Below, piece after piece: positions 1 to 9,600 of a DNA stretch of 64,000 nucleotides (its first letter is position 1; each line of letters starts with the position of its first letter). The stretch lies in contig NZ_NNRJ01000019.1 of assembly GCF_002252445.1 (NCBI RefSeq), positions 310,001 through 374,000 of the forward strand. The letters are read 5' to 3'. The translations under genes were made by a program, and so were the position numbers. The notes below the pieces were generated by a model that had not been told where the DNA came from, did not search any database, and worked only from the letters and a program-made list of their open reading frames with translations. This DNA is from Brucella thiophenivorans (lineage in GTDB: Bacteria > Pseudomonadota > Alphaproteobacteria > Rhizobiales > Rhizobiaceae).

Positions 1-30
1 TATTCCCTAGAGTTTAGATCGCGATTACGG

Positions 31-1293
31 ATGTCTTGCGTGAACCAGAAAAGCGGCTTCAAAAAAATATTGGTGGCACCAAAACTCATCATGCTTCTGG
101 CAATGATGTGCGCTGCTGTTTTTCACATTGGTTCCGCTAAAGCCGAAGATACTGCTCCGCTTTCAGCATTAACATATCGCATGGCAGGCGATGATTTGCG
201 TATGCGGGTTGTGATCATGTTTGATCGCGAACCGAAATTTTCGACGCTGTTGCTAGCCAATCCGCATCGACTAATTTTTGATTTACCAGAAACCCGTTTC
301 GGCTTTGATGACAAAAGCCTTGAGGCGAGGGGCATTGTTTCGCGTGTGCGCTATGGGTTGGTCGGCGAAAATCGCTCCCGTCTCATTCTGACACTGCGTG
401 GCCCATTCAACGTTGAAGATATTCAGGTGCTCAAGAATGAAACTGCGCCTGGCTACCGGCTTGTCGCTGATATAGTGGCTTCATCGGATCGTGAGTTTTC
501 TGAAAAGCTTGCTTCTCAACATGAAGTCACAGGATCGACTGAGCGCAAACAAACTGCTGGAACGGCGGTTCGAACGCCCGGTGCCGACACTACGCATCCA
601 TTCATCGTGATGATTGATCCCGGTCATGGTGGCATCGATAGCGGTGCGGAGAGCCTGAGCGGTATCAAGGAAAAAGATCTGACACTGGCTTTTGGTAAGG
701 AATTGCGGGATCGTCTGGCGAAAGAAAAGAACATCAAGGCTCTGATGACGCGCGATGACGATACGTTTCTGCGTCTTTCAGAGCGTGTGCGCCTTGCTCG
801 ACAGCAGTCGGCAGATCTCTTTATTTCGATTCATGCAGACACGATCAATCAGGGCGATATTCGTGGGGCGACCGTCTATACAATCTCCGACAAGGCGTCG
901 GATTCCGTTGCTCGCGCTATGGCTGAGCGTGAGAACAAGTCGGATAGTATTGCAGGCGCTGCTCCGGAAGCATTACCCGAAGTTGCCGATATTCTGCTCG
1001 ATCTGACCCGCCGCGAGACGCATACATTTTCATTGAGCTTTGCCGAAAAAGTCATCCACTCGCTTCAGGGTGAAGTGAATCTTATCAACAATCCGCATCG
1101 CTTTGCTGGGTTTCAGGTTCTGCGGGCCCCGGACGTACCGTCAGTTTTGATCGAAATTGGCTATTTGTCTAATGCCGAGGACGAGAAGCTTATCAGCAAT
1201 CCGGAGTGGCGCCGAAAGCTCGCAGATCGCATAGCTCTGGCAATTCGAGCGTTTGAAATTCAAAAACATCCAGATATTTTGTCAAAAGGCTGA
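31..1293 (+). CDS. amiC: N-acetylmuramoyl-L-alanine amidase (AmiC type)
   Basis: This periplasmic zinc amidase cuts the bond between N-acetylmuramic acid and the stem peptide and helps daughter cells separate. The 420 residues read as an N-terminal hydrophobic signal segment (about 18-38), an AMIN peptidoglycan-targeting domain (about 45-150), a short linker, and an Amidase_3 catalytic domain (about 190-410). The zinc-binding start of the catalytic domain is DPGHGG at 196-201, and the ISIHAD motif lies downstream. Length is normal for the family. It is followed by PBP1a on the same strand after about 250 bases, so two wall enzymes are neighbours. The ATG start is only 30 bases from the window edge, so its promoter is not visible. 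Confidence 0.93.
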   Translation: MSCVNQKSGFKKILVAPKLIMLLAMMCAAVFHIGSAKAEDTAPLSALTYRMAGDDLRMRVVIMFDREPKFSTLLLANPHRLIFDLPETRFGFDDKSLEARGIVSRVRYGLVGENRSRLILTLRGPFNVEDIQVLKNETAPGYRLVADIVASSDREFSEKLASQHEVTGSTERKQTAGTAVRTPGADTTHPFIVMIDPGHGGIDSGAESLSGIKEKDLTLAFGKELRDRLAKEKNIKALMTRDDDTFLRLSERVRLARQQSADLFISIHADTINQGDIRGATVYTISDKASDSVARAMAERENKSDSIAGAAPEALPEVADILLDLTRRETHTFSLSFAEKVIHSLQGEVNLINNPHRFAGFQVLRAPDVPSVLIEIGYLSNAEDEKLISNPEWRRKLADRIALAIRAFEIQKHPDILSKG

Positions 1294-1543
1294 AATAGTG
1301 TAGATTTCAGTGGGATTTAATTTCCGCGGTTACTTATAAGATGCACGCTTGCAACAGCGTTAAGTATTTTTGTCGGCCTTTTCGTATTGTGTGGGTTTAA
1401 TTGGTAAAAATTGGGAAACGATCTTGCCTTTGACGCATTTGGTGGTCACTAAACCATCTGTTGGTTAAAGGGTTTTGATCGGCGGGAGATATTAGTATTG
1501 CTCCCTTGTTTTACGGATAATCTGAAGGCGGGATTCCGGGTTC

Positions 1544-4009
1544 ATGGTAAGGCTTATCGGATATTTCTTTGGAATTGGAACGGTTCTGGCGCTTATAGTT
1601 GCCGGAGGTGTTGCCATTTATATTGGAAGTCTCACCAAGGATTTGCCTGATTACGAGGTGCTCGCAAAATACGAGCCCCCGGTGATGACGCGCGTTCATG
1701 CGTCGGACGGTAGCCTAATGGCGGAATATGCGCGTGAACGCCGCATGTATTTGCCAATTCAGGCTATACCGAACCGCGTTAAGGCGGCTTTTATCTCTGC
1801 TGAAGACAAAACTTTTTATGAGCATCATGGACTGGATTTTGGTGGTCTCGCCCGTGCAATAGTTACAAATGTCAAGAATATGGGATCAGGTCGTCGCCCG
1901 GTTGGTGCTTCCACCATTACGCAGCAGGTCGCAAAGAACTTTCTTCTCTCATCGAACCAGACTTATGACCGCAAGATCAAAGAAGCAATTCTTGCGATGC
2001 GTATTGAGCAGGCCTATTCCAAGGACCGCATTCTCGAGCTCTATCTCAACGAAATTTTCTTCGGCCTGGGTTCCTATGGTATCGCCAGTGCTGCTCTTAC
2101 CTATTTCGATAAATCCGCAGGCGAACTCAGCATTGCAGACGCAGCATATCTTGCTGCTTTGCCCAAAGGCCCGAACAATTACCACCCGTTCCGTCACCCT
2201 GAACGCGCGATTGAACGCCGCAACTGGGTAATCGATCGTATGGCTGAAAACGGGTACATTACGACACAAGAAGCAGATGAAGCCAAGAAAGAGCCACTTG
2301 GTGTTAAGACGCGCACAGCGACTCATTATCTTTTTGCGTCTGAATATTTCAGTGAAGAAGTGCGCCGCCAGATAATCCAGAAATATGGCGTTGATGCGCT
2401 CTATGAAGGTGGCTTGTCTGTCCGTACGACGCTAAACCCTACTTTGCAGGTTGAGGCGCGCAAGGCGCTGCAAACCGCAATGCTCCGTTATGATGAAGCG
2501 CGGGGATGGCGTGGACCTTTGAAGCACGTTGAACTTGGCAGCGATTGGGCCGCCGCTTTTGGCGATATGCAATCTTACGAAGATGTACCGGAATGGCAGC
2601 TTGCTGTGGTGCTCAACGTTTCTGCTGCGGGCGCTGATATTGGTCTTCAGCCCGCCATTGAGGGATCAGGATCACGCAGTAGAGAGCGTACACGCGCCTT
2701 TATATCAGCCGATGATATGAAATGGGCAATGCGCGTCACCAATATTGATGGCAAGCGCGGCAGTGCGAAATCGCCGGAAGGCGTTCTGAAAGCCGGTGAC
2801 ATTATTTACGTCTCGAAAGCTGGTGAGGGCGACTCGCGTTTCCGTTTGCAGCAGCCGCCAAAGCTACAAGGCGCACTGGTTGCGATGGACCCGCATACGG
2901 GTCGTGTTCTGGCAATGGTCGGCGGGTTTTCCTATGGCCAGTCAGAATTCAATCGCGCCACGCAGGCGTATCGCCAGCCAGGCTCATCCTTTAAGCCATT
3001 CGTTTATGCAGCAGCCCTTGATAACGGCTACACACCTGCCTCCGTCGTTCTTGACGGTCCGTTGGAAGTCAATCAAGGCGGCGCACTTGGCGTCTGGGCT
3101 CCGAAGAACTATTCCGGCAAATTTTCCGGCCCATCGACGCTTCGCTATGGTATCGAGCAGTCGCGTAACGTTATGACTGTGCGTCTTGCTCAGGATATGG
3201 GCATGAAGACGGTTGCGGAATATGCAGAACGTTTCGGTATTTATGACAAGATGATGCCGGTTCTGTCGATGGCGTTGGGGGCTGGTGAAACCACTGTTCT
3301 GCGCATGGTGACGGCGTACTCGGTTATAGCCAACGGCGGACAAAGCATCACACCGTCAATGATCGACCGTATTCAGGATCGTTACGGTAAAACTGTTTTC
3401 AAGCATGATGCCCGTAAGTGCGAAAACTGCAATGCTCAGCAATGGTCAAATCAGGAAGAGCCGACACTGATCGATGATCGCGATCAGGTGCTGGATCCGA
3501 TGACCGCCTATCAGATCACGTCAATGATGGAAGGCGTTGTGCAACGCGGTACCGCACAGCTTTTGAAGAGCCTTGATCGCCCGATTGCTGGTAAAACTGG
3601 TACGACAAACGACGAAAAAGACGCTTGGTTCGTCGGTTTCACGCCGGACATGGTTGTCGGTGTATTCATGGGTTATGATACGCCGACCCCGCTTGGTCGT
3701 GGTGGTACGGGCGGTGGATTGGCTGCGCCGGTATTCAAGGATTTCATGAGCGAGGCTCTTGCCGGAACGCCTAAGGTCGACTTCCGTGTGCCGGAAGGCA
3801 TGACGCTGATAGCGATCAATCGTAAGACTGGTATGCGCACAAACCAGGGCGATCCGAACTTGATCATGGAAGCATTTAAGCCGGGCACCGGTCCGTCTGA
3901 CACTTATTCGGTTATCGGTATGGATCAGTATCGTGAAGGCTCGCCCGTTCAGCCGCAGTCGCCCCAGGCCACACGGGCTATCAACTCTGGTTCGGGCGGA
4001 CTTTACTAA
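1544..4009 (+). CDS. mrcA: Penicillin-binding protein 1A, bifunctional transglycosylase/transpeptidase
   Basis: This class A PBP polymerises glycan strands from lipid II and cross-links them at the outer face of the inner membrane. The 821 residues show one N-terminal membrane anchor (about 5-28), a GT51 transglycosylase domain with the EDKTFYEHHG motif, and a transpeptidase domain. The three penicillin-binding motifs are visible: SSFK with the nucleophile Ser at 481, SRN at 540, and KTG at 684. An OB-like insert lies between the two catalytic domains, as usual for PBP1a. The tail is rich in Gly, Ser and Pro. The upstream gap of 250 bases leaves room for its own promoter. A GC-rich hairpin follows the stop. 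Confidence 0.96.
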   Translation: MVRLIGYFFGIGTVLALIVAGGVAIYIGSLTKDLPDYEVLAKYEPPVMTRVHASDGSLMAEYARERRMYLPIQAIPNRVKAAFISAEDKTFYEHHGLDFGGLARAIVTNVKNMGSGRRPVGASTITQQVAKNFLLSSNQTYDRKIKEAILAMRIEQAYSKDRILELYLNEIFFGLGSYGIASAALTYFDKSAGELSIADAAYLAALPKGPNNYHPFRHPERAIERRNWVIDRMAENGYITTQEADEAKKEPLGVKTRTATHYLFASEYFSEEVRRQIIQKYGVDALYEGGLSVRTTLNPTLQVEARKALQTAMLRYDEARGWRGPLKHVELGSDWAAAFGDMQSYEDVPEWQLAVVLNVSAAGADIGLQPAIEGSGSRSRERTRAFISADDMKWAMRVTNIDGKRGSAKSPEGVLKAGDIIYVSKAGEGDSRFRLQQPPKLQGALVAMDPHTGRVLAMVGGFSYGQSEFNRATQAYRQPGSSFKPFVYAAALDNGYTPASVVLDGPLEVNQGGALGVWAPKNYSGKFSGPSTLRYGIEQSRNVMTVRLAQDMGMKTVAEYAERFGIYDKMMPVLSMALGAGETTVLRMVTAYSVIANGGQSITPSMIDRIQDRYGKTVFKHDARKCENCNAQQWSNQEEPTLIDDRDQVLDPMTAYQITSMMEGVVQRGTAQLLKSLDRPIAGKTGTTNDEKDAWFVGFTPDMVVGVFMGYDTPTPLGRGGTGGGLAAPVFKDFMSEALAGTPKVDFRVPEGMTLIAINRKTGMRTNQGDPNLIMEAFKPGTGPSDTYSVIGMDQYREGSPVQPQSPQATRAINSGSGGLY

Positions 4010-4027
4010 TTTACCCCCCTTTACACT

Positions 4028-4057
4028 GCGCCGCGTGCTAATTATGGTCCGCGGCGC
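4028..4057 (+). terminator. Hairpin after the PBP1a gene
   Basis: An 8-bp perfect stem (GCGCCGCG with CGCGGCGC) encloses a 14-base loop just after the PBP1a stop. It lacks a good T-run, so it may be an mRNA-stabilising or weak terminator structure rather than a full intrinsic terminator. Confidence 0.45.
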
Positions 4058-4159
4058 TTGGATGGCTTCACGCCAGTCCAATTCAGGGTGTGAGGTTGGC
4101 TCATTTTGAGCCTCTGTTTTCTCCACATATACGCGGAATAATGAAGGAACGATTTGCCC

Positions 4160-5288
4160 ATGCGCGCGGAAATCGAGACGTTGGTTGACGAAATTCAGCA
4201 GGCCATAAGCCTGCTGAGGAGGCATCTTTGACTGGGATCAGGCAATCAAACGTCTGGGCTATCTGAATCAGAGAGCTGAAGACCCGACCCTTTGGAATGA
4301 TGCACAGGAAGCACAGAAGTTGATGCGCGAGCGCCAGCAACTGGAAGACAGCATCAACGGCATTAATGCACTCAGGCAGACGCTGAACGACAGTATCGAA
4401 CTCATCGCTATGGGCGAAGAGGAAGATGACAAGTCGATCATCGCGGACGCTGAAAACACCATTCGCGAATTGAAGAAAGACGTCGATACCCGCCAGATCG
4501 ATATGTTGCTTTCAGGTGAAGCAGATTCCAACGATACCTTTCTGGAAGTACATGCCGGTGCAGGCGGTACGGAAAGTCAGGATTGGGCATCGATGCTTCT
4601 GCGCATGTATACCCGCTGGGCTGAACGCAATGCGCGCAAGGTCGAAGTGATGGAAGTGCATTATGGCGAAGAAGCTGGCATCAAGTCTGCGACCATTCTG
4701 ATCAAGGGCCATAACTCCTATGGCATGGCAAAAACAGAATCCGGCGTTCATCGTCTGGTTCGTATCTCGCCTTATGATTCGAATGCCCGCCGCCACACGT
4801 CCTTTGCAAGTATCTGGGTTTACCCGGTCATTGATGATAATATTGATGTTCAGGTAACGGAAGCCGATGTTCGCATCGATACATATCGTGCGTCGGGCGC
4901 GGGTGGTCAGCACGTCAACACGACGGACTCTGCTGTGCGTATTACGCATATCGCCAGCGGTATTGTTGTGCAGTGTCAGGCTGAGCGTTCGCAGCACAAG
5001 AACCGCGAAAAAGCGTGGTCTATGTTGCGTGCTCGTCTTTATGAAGCCGAGCTCAAAAAGCGTGAAGAGGCGACGGATGCAGCCAATGCCAGCAAGACTG
5101 ACATTGGCTGGGGTCATCAGATTCGTTCTTACGTGTTGCAGCCCTATCAGCTCGTCAAAGACCTGCGTACGGGTGTCGAAAGCACCAATCCGCAGGAAGT
5201 GCTTGACGGTGCTGTTACACCATTTATGGAAGCGGCCCTTGCACATCGCATCAATGGCAGCGCTGAACTCATCGAAGATATTGATTGA
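4160..5288 (+). CDS. prfB: Peptide chain release factor 2, made by programmed +1 frameshift
   Basis: RF2 recognises UGA and UAA stop codons and releases the finished peptide from the ribosome. The reading frame opens at ATG 4160 and runs 23 codons to an in-frame TGA at 4229-4231. Translation continues in the +1 frame from GAC at 4230 to the stop at 5288, giving about 375 residues, the normal RF2 length. The GGQ hydrolysis motif is present (GAGGQHVN), as is the stop-codon-reading region after it. Neither reading frame alone gives a full RF2, because the second lacks the N-terminus. A strong terminator follows. The start has no other good in-frame candidate. Confidence 0.96.
4215..4232 (+). promoter_or_regulatory. 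prfB autoregulatory frameshift site
   Basis: An internal Shine-Dalgarno-like AGGAGG lies three bases before CTT TGA C. This is the same arrangement as the known RF2 recoding signal, in which the ribosome slips forward one base on CTT when RF2 is scarce and the UGA is read slowly. It gives negative feedback on RF2 level. Confidence 0.95.
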
Positions 5289-5307
5289 ATTTTTTAAGAG
5301 AAAACCT

Positions 5308-5336
5308 AAAAAACCCGGCCGTGAGCCGGGTTTTTT
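5308..5336 (+). terminator. Intrinsic terminator of prfB
   Basis: A perfect 8-bp stem (AACCCGGC with GCCGGGTT) with a 5-base loop is followed by a run of T. A run of A precedes it, so it can also serve the convergent minus-strand gene that ends at 5345. Confidence 0.92.
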
Positions 5337-5344
5337 GTGTGATT

Positions 5345-5725
5345 TTAAGAATCTTTGGACGCAGCACGCAGCTTATATGTTCGCGGTCCGGTTATAATCG
5401 GATCGACCTTCTGGATCATGAGCGCGTCTTGAGGTGTAAAAAGTTCTGGCTGGGCGGAGATGCCGGGAGGTAATTCTGAAGGCATTTCTGGCAAGGGCTG
5501 CATGCGTGAAGGTTTTTTCAGCATTGCTGCAAGCTTGCTGGTGGCTTTATCAAGGCTTGGCTGATTTTCAGGCGCCTTTTCAAATCCGATATAGAGGCTT
5601 GCTCCAACGCCGAGGAAGGCAACCATAGCGCCAAGCATTGTCATGCGTGCCCATTTCGTCAAAACAGGACTATTCAAACGCGTACTGCGTTTAGTTTTAT
5701 CTGTTCTGTCCCACTTTTGCGCCAT
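5345..5725 (-). CDS. Hypothetical single-pass membrane protein
   Basis: I do not recognise this 126-residue protein. It has a basic N-terminus (about 1-28), one hydrophobic segment (about 29-48, MTMLGAMVAFLGVGASLYIG) and a hydrophilic, Pro-rich outer part. The charge pattern suggests the N-terminus is inside and most of the protein is periplasmic. It converges with prfB and shares its terminator. Coding is supported by the clean reading frame, the membrane topology and the absence of any better gene on the other strand. No function can be assigned from sequence alone. Confidence 0.75.
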   Translation of the reverse strand: MAQKWDRTDKTKRSTRLNSPVLTKWARMTMLGAMVAFLGVGASLYIGFEKAPENQPSLDKATSKLAAMLKKPSRMQPLPEMPSELPPGISAQPELFTPQDALMIQKVDPIITGPRTYKLRAASKDS

Positions 5726-5810
5726 GCCAGCAGTCTTCGCATCCTGGTTCTTTGATTCGATTGCATGCTAGCATGGTTAACAAAACTTATCCGAAGCTTT
5801 CGTGCTTGAA

Positions 5811-5951
5811 GCGTATTTCGATCTGACTGCATCAGATCGATGCTTTAAGCCTTTGCTTTAACGTGCATCTTATCTAATCGGAGCGGGGTCGAAAATTAGT
5901 CCAGTGGACTAATTTTCCAGCGTAGGCGATTCACACTTTTCGGGATGTGCT
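5811..5951. repeat. Dispersed palindromic repeat, variant with internal 27-nt palindrome
   Basis: The block holds the pieces of the window's dispersed repeat family: a dyad around TTTCGATCTGA...TCAGATCGA, then a GCATCTTATCTAATCGG part, and at its end CACACTTTTCGGGATGTGCT, related to GCGCATCCCGAAAAGTG elsewhere. In its middle (5891-5917) is an exact palindrome with 13-base arms starting GAAAATTAGTCCA. It fills the gap between the membrane protein and bcp. Confidence 0.75.
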
Positions 5952-6418
5952 TAGAGCGCCTGAGCTGTTTCAAGCACGGCTTGCGCATGACCGTCGACTT
6001 TTACTTTTTCCCAAACCTTGGCAATTTTGCCCGCGGAATCGATCAAAAAAGTCGTGCGCTCAACGCCCATATATTTGCGGCCATACATGCTTTTCTCGAC
6101 CCAAACGCCGTAAGCCTCAAGTGCTGTCTTGTCTTCATCCGCTGCCAGATCGACTGTTAGCTCATGTTTTTTACGAAATTTGGCGTGTTTTTCTGCACTA
6201 TCTGGCGAAAGGCCAACGATACGTGCGCCGATTTTGTCGAATTGTGGCTTTAGCTGGGAGAAGGCAATGGATTCCTTCGTGCAACCTGAAGTGTCATCCT
6301 TTGGGTAGAAATAAAGTATAACCGGTTTGCCTTTAAGCGATGACAAAGTGATCGTATCGCTGTTGTCGGACGGCAATGTGAAGTCAGGTGCCTGATCTCC
6401 AACTTGGGGACGAGCCAT
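5951..6418 (-). CDS. bcp: Thioredoxin-dependent thiol peroxidase (Bcp/PrxQ), one-cysteine form
   Basis: This peroxiredoxin of 155 residues reduces hydrogen peroxide and organic peroxides in the cytoplasm. The thioredoxin fold and the peroxidatic loop are clear: YFYPKDDTSGCTKES places the active Cys near residue 46, with the expected Thr and Pro around it. Many Bcp proteins have a second, resolving Cys five residues later; here that position is not Cys, and the whole protein has a single Cys, so it must rely on an outside thiol for resolution. It is transcribed alone, and its 3' end abuts a dispersed repeat. Confidence 0.93.
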   Translation of the reverse strand: MARPQVGDQAPDFTLPSDNSDTITLSSLKGKPVILYFYPKDDTSGCTKESIAFSQLKPQFDKIGARIVGLSPDSAEKHAKFRKKHELTVDLAADEDKTALEAYGVWVEKSMYGRKYMGVERTTFLIDSAGKIAKVWEKVKVDGHAQAVLETAQAL

Positions 6419-6678
6419 ATCTGCGCCTTTCTTTTATGGATAAACGGGGAAGCTGCCTGTTACACTTACATTTAAAGCTATCGCATTCGGGCTAGGCTTG
6501 TGCAACTGTTTGAGCCCGCTCAAAAGGGCCGGACTTCATCTGACGATAAAGTATCGAACAGGGTTATCAACGGTTTGGGCGATATGCAGAAATATAATAA
6601 AAGCAGGAAGATACAGAGTTTTTATCATCTGCCTTTTAAAGGTGAGTATTTGCGGAAATTAAGTGTTCGGCTGGAATA

Positions 6679-9600
6679 TTGACAGATAAACCACGCAAAA
6701 TCCGCTTCACGAAGCGGGAGATGGACAGAATCGAGCGCCTCGCTGCCGAAGGCGGTGAGAGCGGCGTGCCTGCACTCATGAGGCCCCAACGCTCAATTTT
6801 GCGATGGTGTTCGCACGCTATTCTATCCTTATGCATCATCGTTGTTCTGGTTGGCGGCGTGGCTTTTGTTATCCTTCGCGGCGGTGTGAATAGCGATCTT
6901 TTGCGTGACGAAGCTCAAAAGAGCATAACCCGAATGCTGGGCAAAGACGCTTCTGCCACCATAGGAAGTGCCGGATTATCACTAGATCAGAACAGCCTGG
7001 TTGCGATGGAGGCAAATGACGTCTCAATTGTTGATCCGCGACAGGGCATAGAAATCAAGAATATAAAATCGGTGCGGCTCGGTCTGGCACCATTACCATT
7101 GTTGACTGGAAATGTTCGTGTTGCTGAACTGGAAGTGGATGGTGCGGCTTTCGATTTGCCAGAGCAGGAAGGTGCGGGTTTCTGGAAATCGCTACCCTAC
7201 GACAGTCGTGGCTATGTTGACTTCGATGCGGTTTCGGAAGAGCTTTTTTCCGCCATGCGACGCAATCTAGAATTGTTGCAGGACCAGAACACACAGGCCA
7301 TCGGACTGCTCAACACCACAATCCGCTTTAAAACAGGCGATGAGCAGCAAAGTATCGAGGTTAAAAAGCTTCGTCTTGTTGAAGATTCAGGGAAAATCTC
7401 GGTCAAAGGCAGTGTCGTCTGGAAAAACAAGACAATTACGGTTGATGGCAGCATAGATCGCAAAGGCCGTCAGAATGATCTCGATGCGTTTCAGATCAAG
7501 ATCAGCAATTTGCCGATTGATATGGGTTCGCCGGAGGAAGTTGCTCCGATCATTGATGGCAATCGTGCCAATCCCGCGCATTTCGATCTAAAAGGTAATG
7601 CTAGCCTTGCTCTGTCTGGCAAGGTGGCCAGTGGGGACACGCCTGAGCGCGTTACAGCGCAACTTGCTGTCGATAACATCAACATGGAACTTGGCCGCGT
7701 TACCGATCTGCGCGGCAATGCGGTGCTGCTTATTGAGCACTCGGTTGGTAGCGGCAAGATCGAAATCAAACCATCTCGCTTGCAGCTGGGCGGATTAAAC
7801 GCGGTGTTTCATGGCGCTTTCGGGCCGGAGCCAGATGCAACCAACAATTCAGGTGGTCCCGATTACCGCTTTGAAGTGGTAACAAGTTCAGCCACCAGCA
7901 TGCCCGCAGAATCAATTGATCCGCAATTGGCTTTTGGCGTGAAAATTGCTGGTCATTTTCTGGCTGACCAACAGCGCCTGCAATTTTCCAACCTCGATGT
8001 TCAGACCAGCAAAGGCGAACTTTACGGGCAGGGCAGCATGGGTTTTGGCAATGGTTCGCCAGAAATGATCTTCATGCTTCGCATTCCTGAAATGCCGGTC
8101 GCGGATGCCAAGCATCTATGGCCCATCGATGTTGCAGATGGTGCGCGTGAATGGGTTCTGAAAAACCTGTTTGGCGGCACGTTGAAAGACAGCCGCATCG
8201 ATATTTCGCTCGCAGGCGGGCGCTTTAATGGCCCGGGTCTGCCTCCGCCACTGACAGGCGAGGAGATCAAGGCAGACTTCAATGTGACCGATACGCGTTT
8301 CGACGTGATTGGTGAATTGCCGCCCGTTCGTGATGTTGCGGGAAACATCTCTGTGCGCGGCGCACATACGACAATCAAACTGGCAAATGGCATTTCCTAT
8401 ACTCCGGATAATCGCAAAGCGACGGTTTCCGACGGAACATTGATTATTCCATGGGGTCCGCAGCGCCCCGTCATTGCAAACCTTGATCTGCTTGTTTCGG
8501 GCGATGCCGCGGCAATCGCCGAGATTGCCGGTAAAAAGCCGATCGACGTTTTGAAAAACGTGCCTTTTCTTCCGGAAGACGCGACAGGTGATGTCAAAGC
8601 ACGTGTGAAAGTCGGTTTTGCCGTTTCCAAAGGCGCACCACCAGGAACGCTGACATGGGATGCAGATATTGGATTTACGAATCTTGCTATTTCCAAGCCC
8701 GTTGGCGGTTCGACCGTCAGCGATGCAAATGGCAGCATCAAAGTCAATCAGTCGGTAGCGCTTATCACAGCAGATGCAAAGCTTGATGGTGTTCCCGCTA
8801 AAATCTCGATGACAGAGCCTGTTGATCGTTCTGGCCCTGCCAAACGTGAACAGAAGATCAAGCTTGAGCTGGATGACGCGGCCCGCAACAAGCTGCTGCC
8901 AGGATTGAAAGACCTGTTCTCCGGCCCGATTTCCATTGATCTTGGCATGGAGGACAGTGGCAAGCGGCACGTCGTGGCCGATCTAAATAAGGCCCAAATC
9001 GATCTACCTTGGCTCGGTTGGCGCAAAGGGAGCGGTGTTCCAGCTAAAGCGACATTCGATCTGATTGAAAGCAAAGACAGTGGAGGCAAGCTCGATATTC
9101 GCAATCTGGATTTAACGGGCGATACATTTGGCGCGAAAGGCAATCTGTCCATTGTTGGTGGTGATTTTCAGTCGGCAGATTTCAGCGATATACGCCTTAC
9201 GCGTTCAGATCGCATGAGCGTGAAAGCCGCTAAGGCCTCGGGCGGTTACCGCGTTACCGTGCGCGGATCGCAATTTGATGCGCGCTCAATTATTAAACAA
9301 GTATCTGATCTGCAGAAAAAAACGGAAAACTCTGGTGGCGGCAAAAGTCCACGCGTTGTCGTCAGCGCCCAGATCGATGAAGTCAGCGGCTTTAACGATG
9401 AGAAATTGCGCAACGTGGCGGTTTCATACGAGAATGCGGGAAGCAAAATTTCCGGCGTTTCGGTCAACGCGGTCACGTCTTCTGGGCAATCTTTTGTTGC
9501 AACAAACAACGATCAAGGTGATGCCAGATCTGTATCACTGCAATCTAATGATGCGGGTGCAGTGCTGCGATTCTTTGACTTTTACGACAAGATGCGCGGT

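Noticed and set aside
3521-4225. 234-residue minus-strand frame over the end of the PBP1a gene
   Set aside because: It lies opposite a well-conserved gene and has no family features; it is a shadow of PBP1a codon usage.
4512-5246. 244-residue minus-strand frame opposite prfB
   Set aside because: Antisense shadow of RF2 with composition unlike a real protein and no ribosome site.
6500-6682. 60-residue plus-strand frame before the AsmA-like gene
   Set aside because: No ribosome site, no features, and overlaps the start of the next gene; treated as leader.
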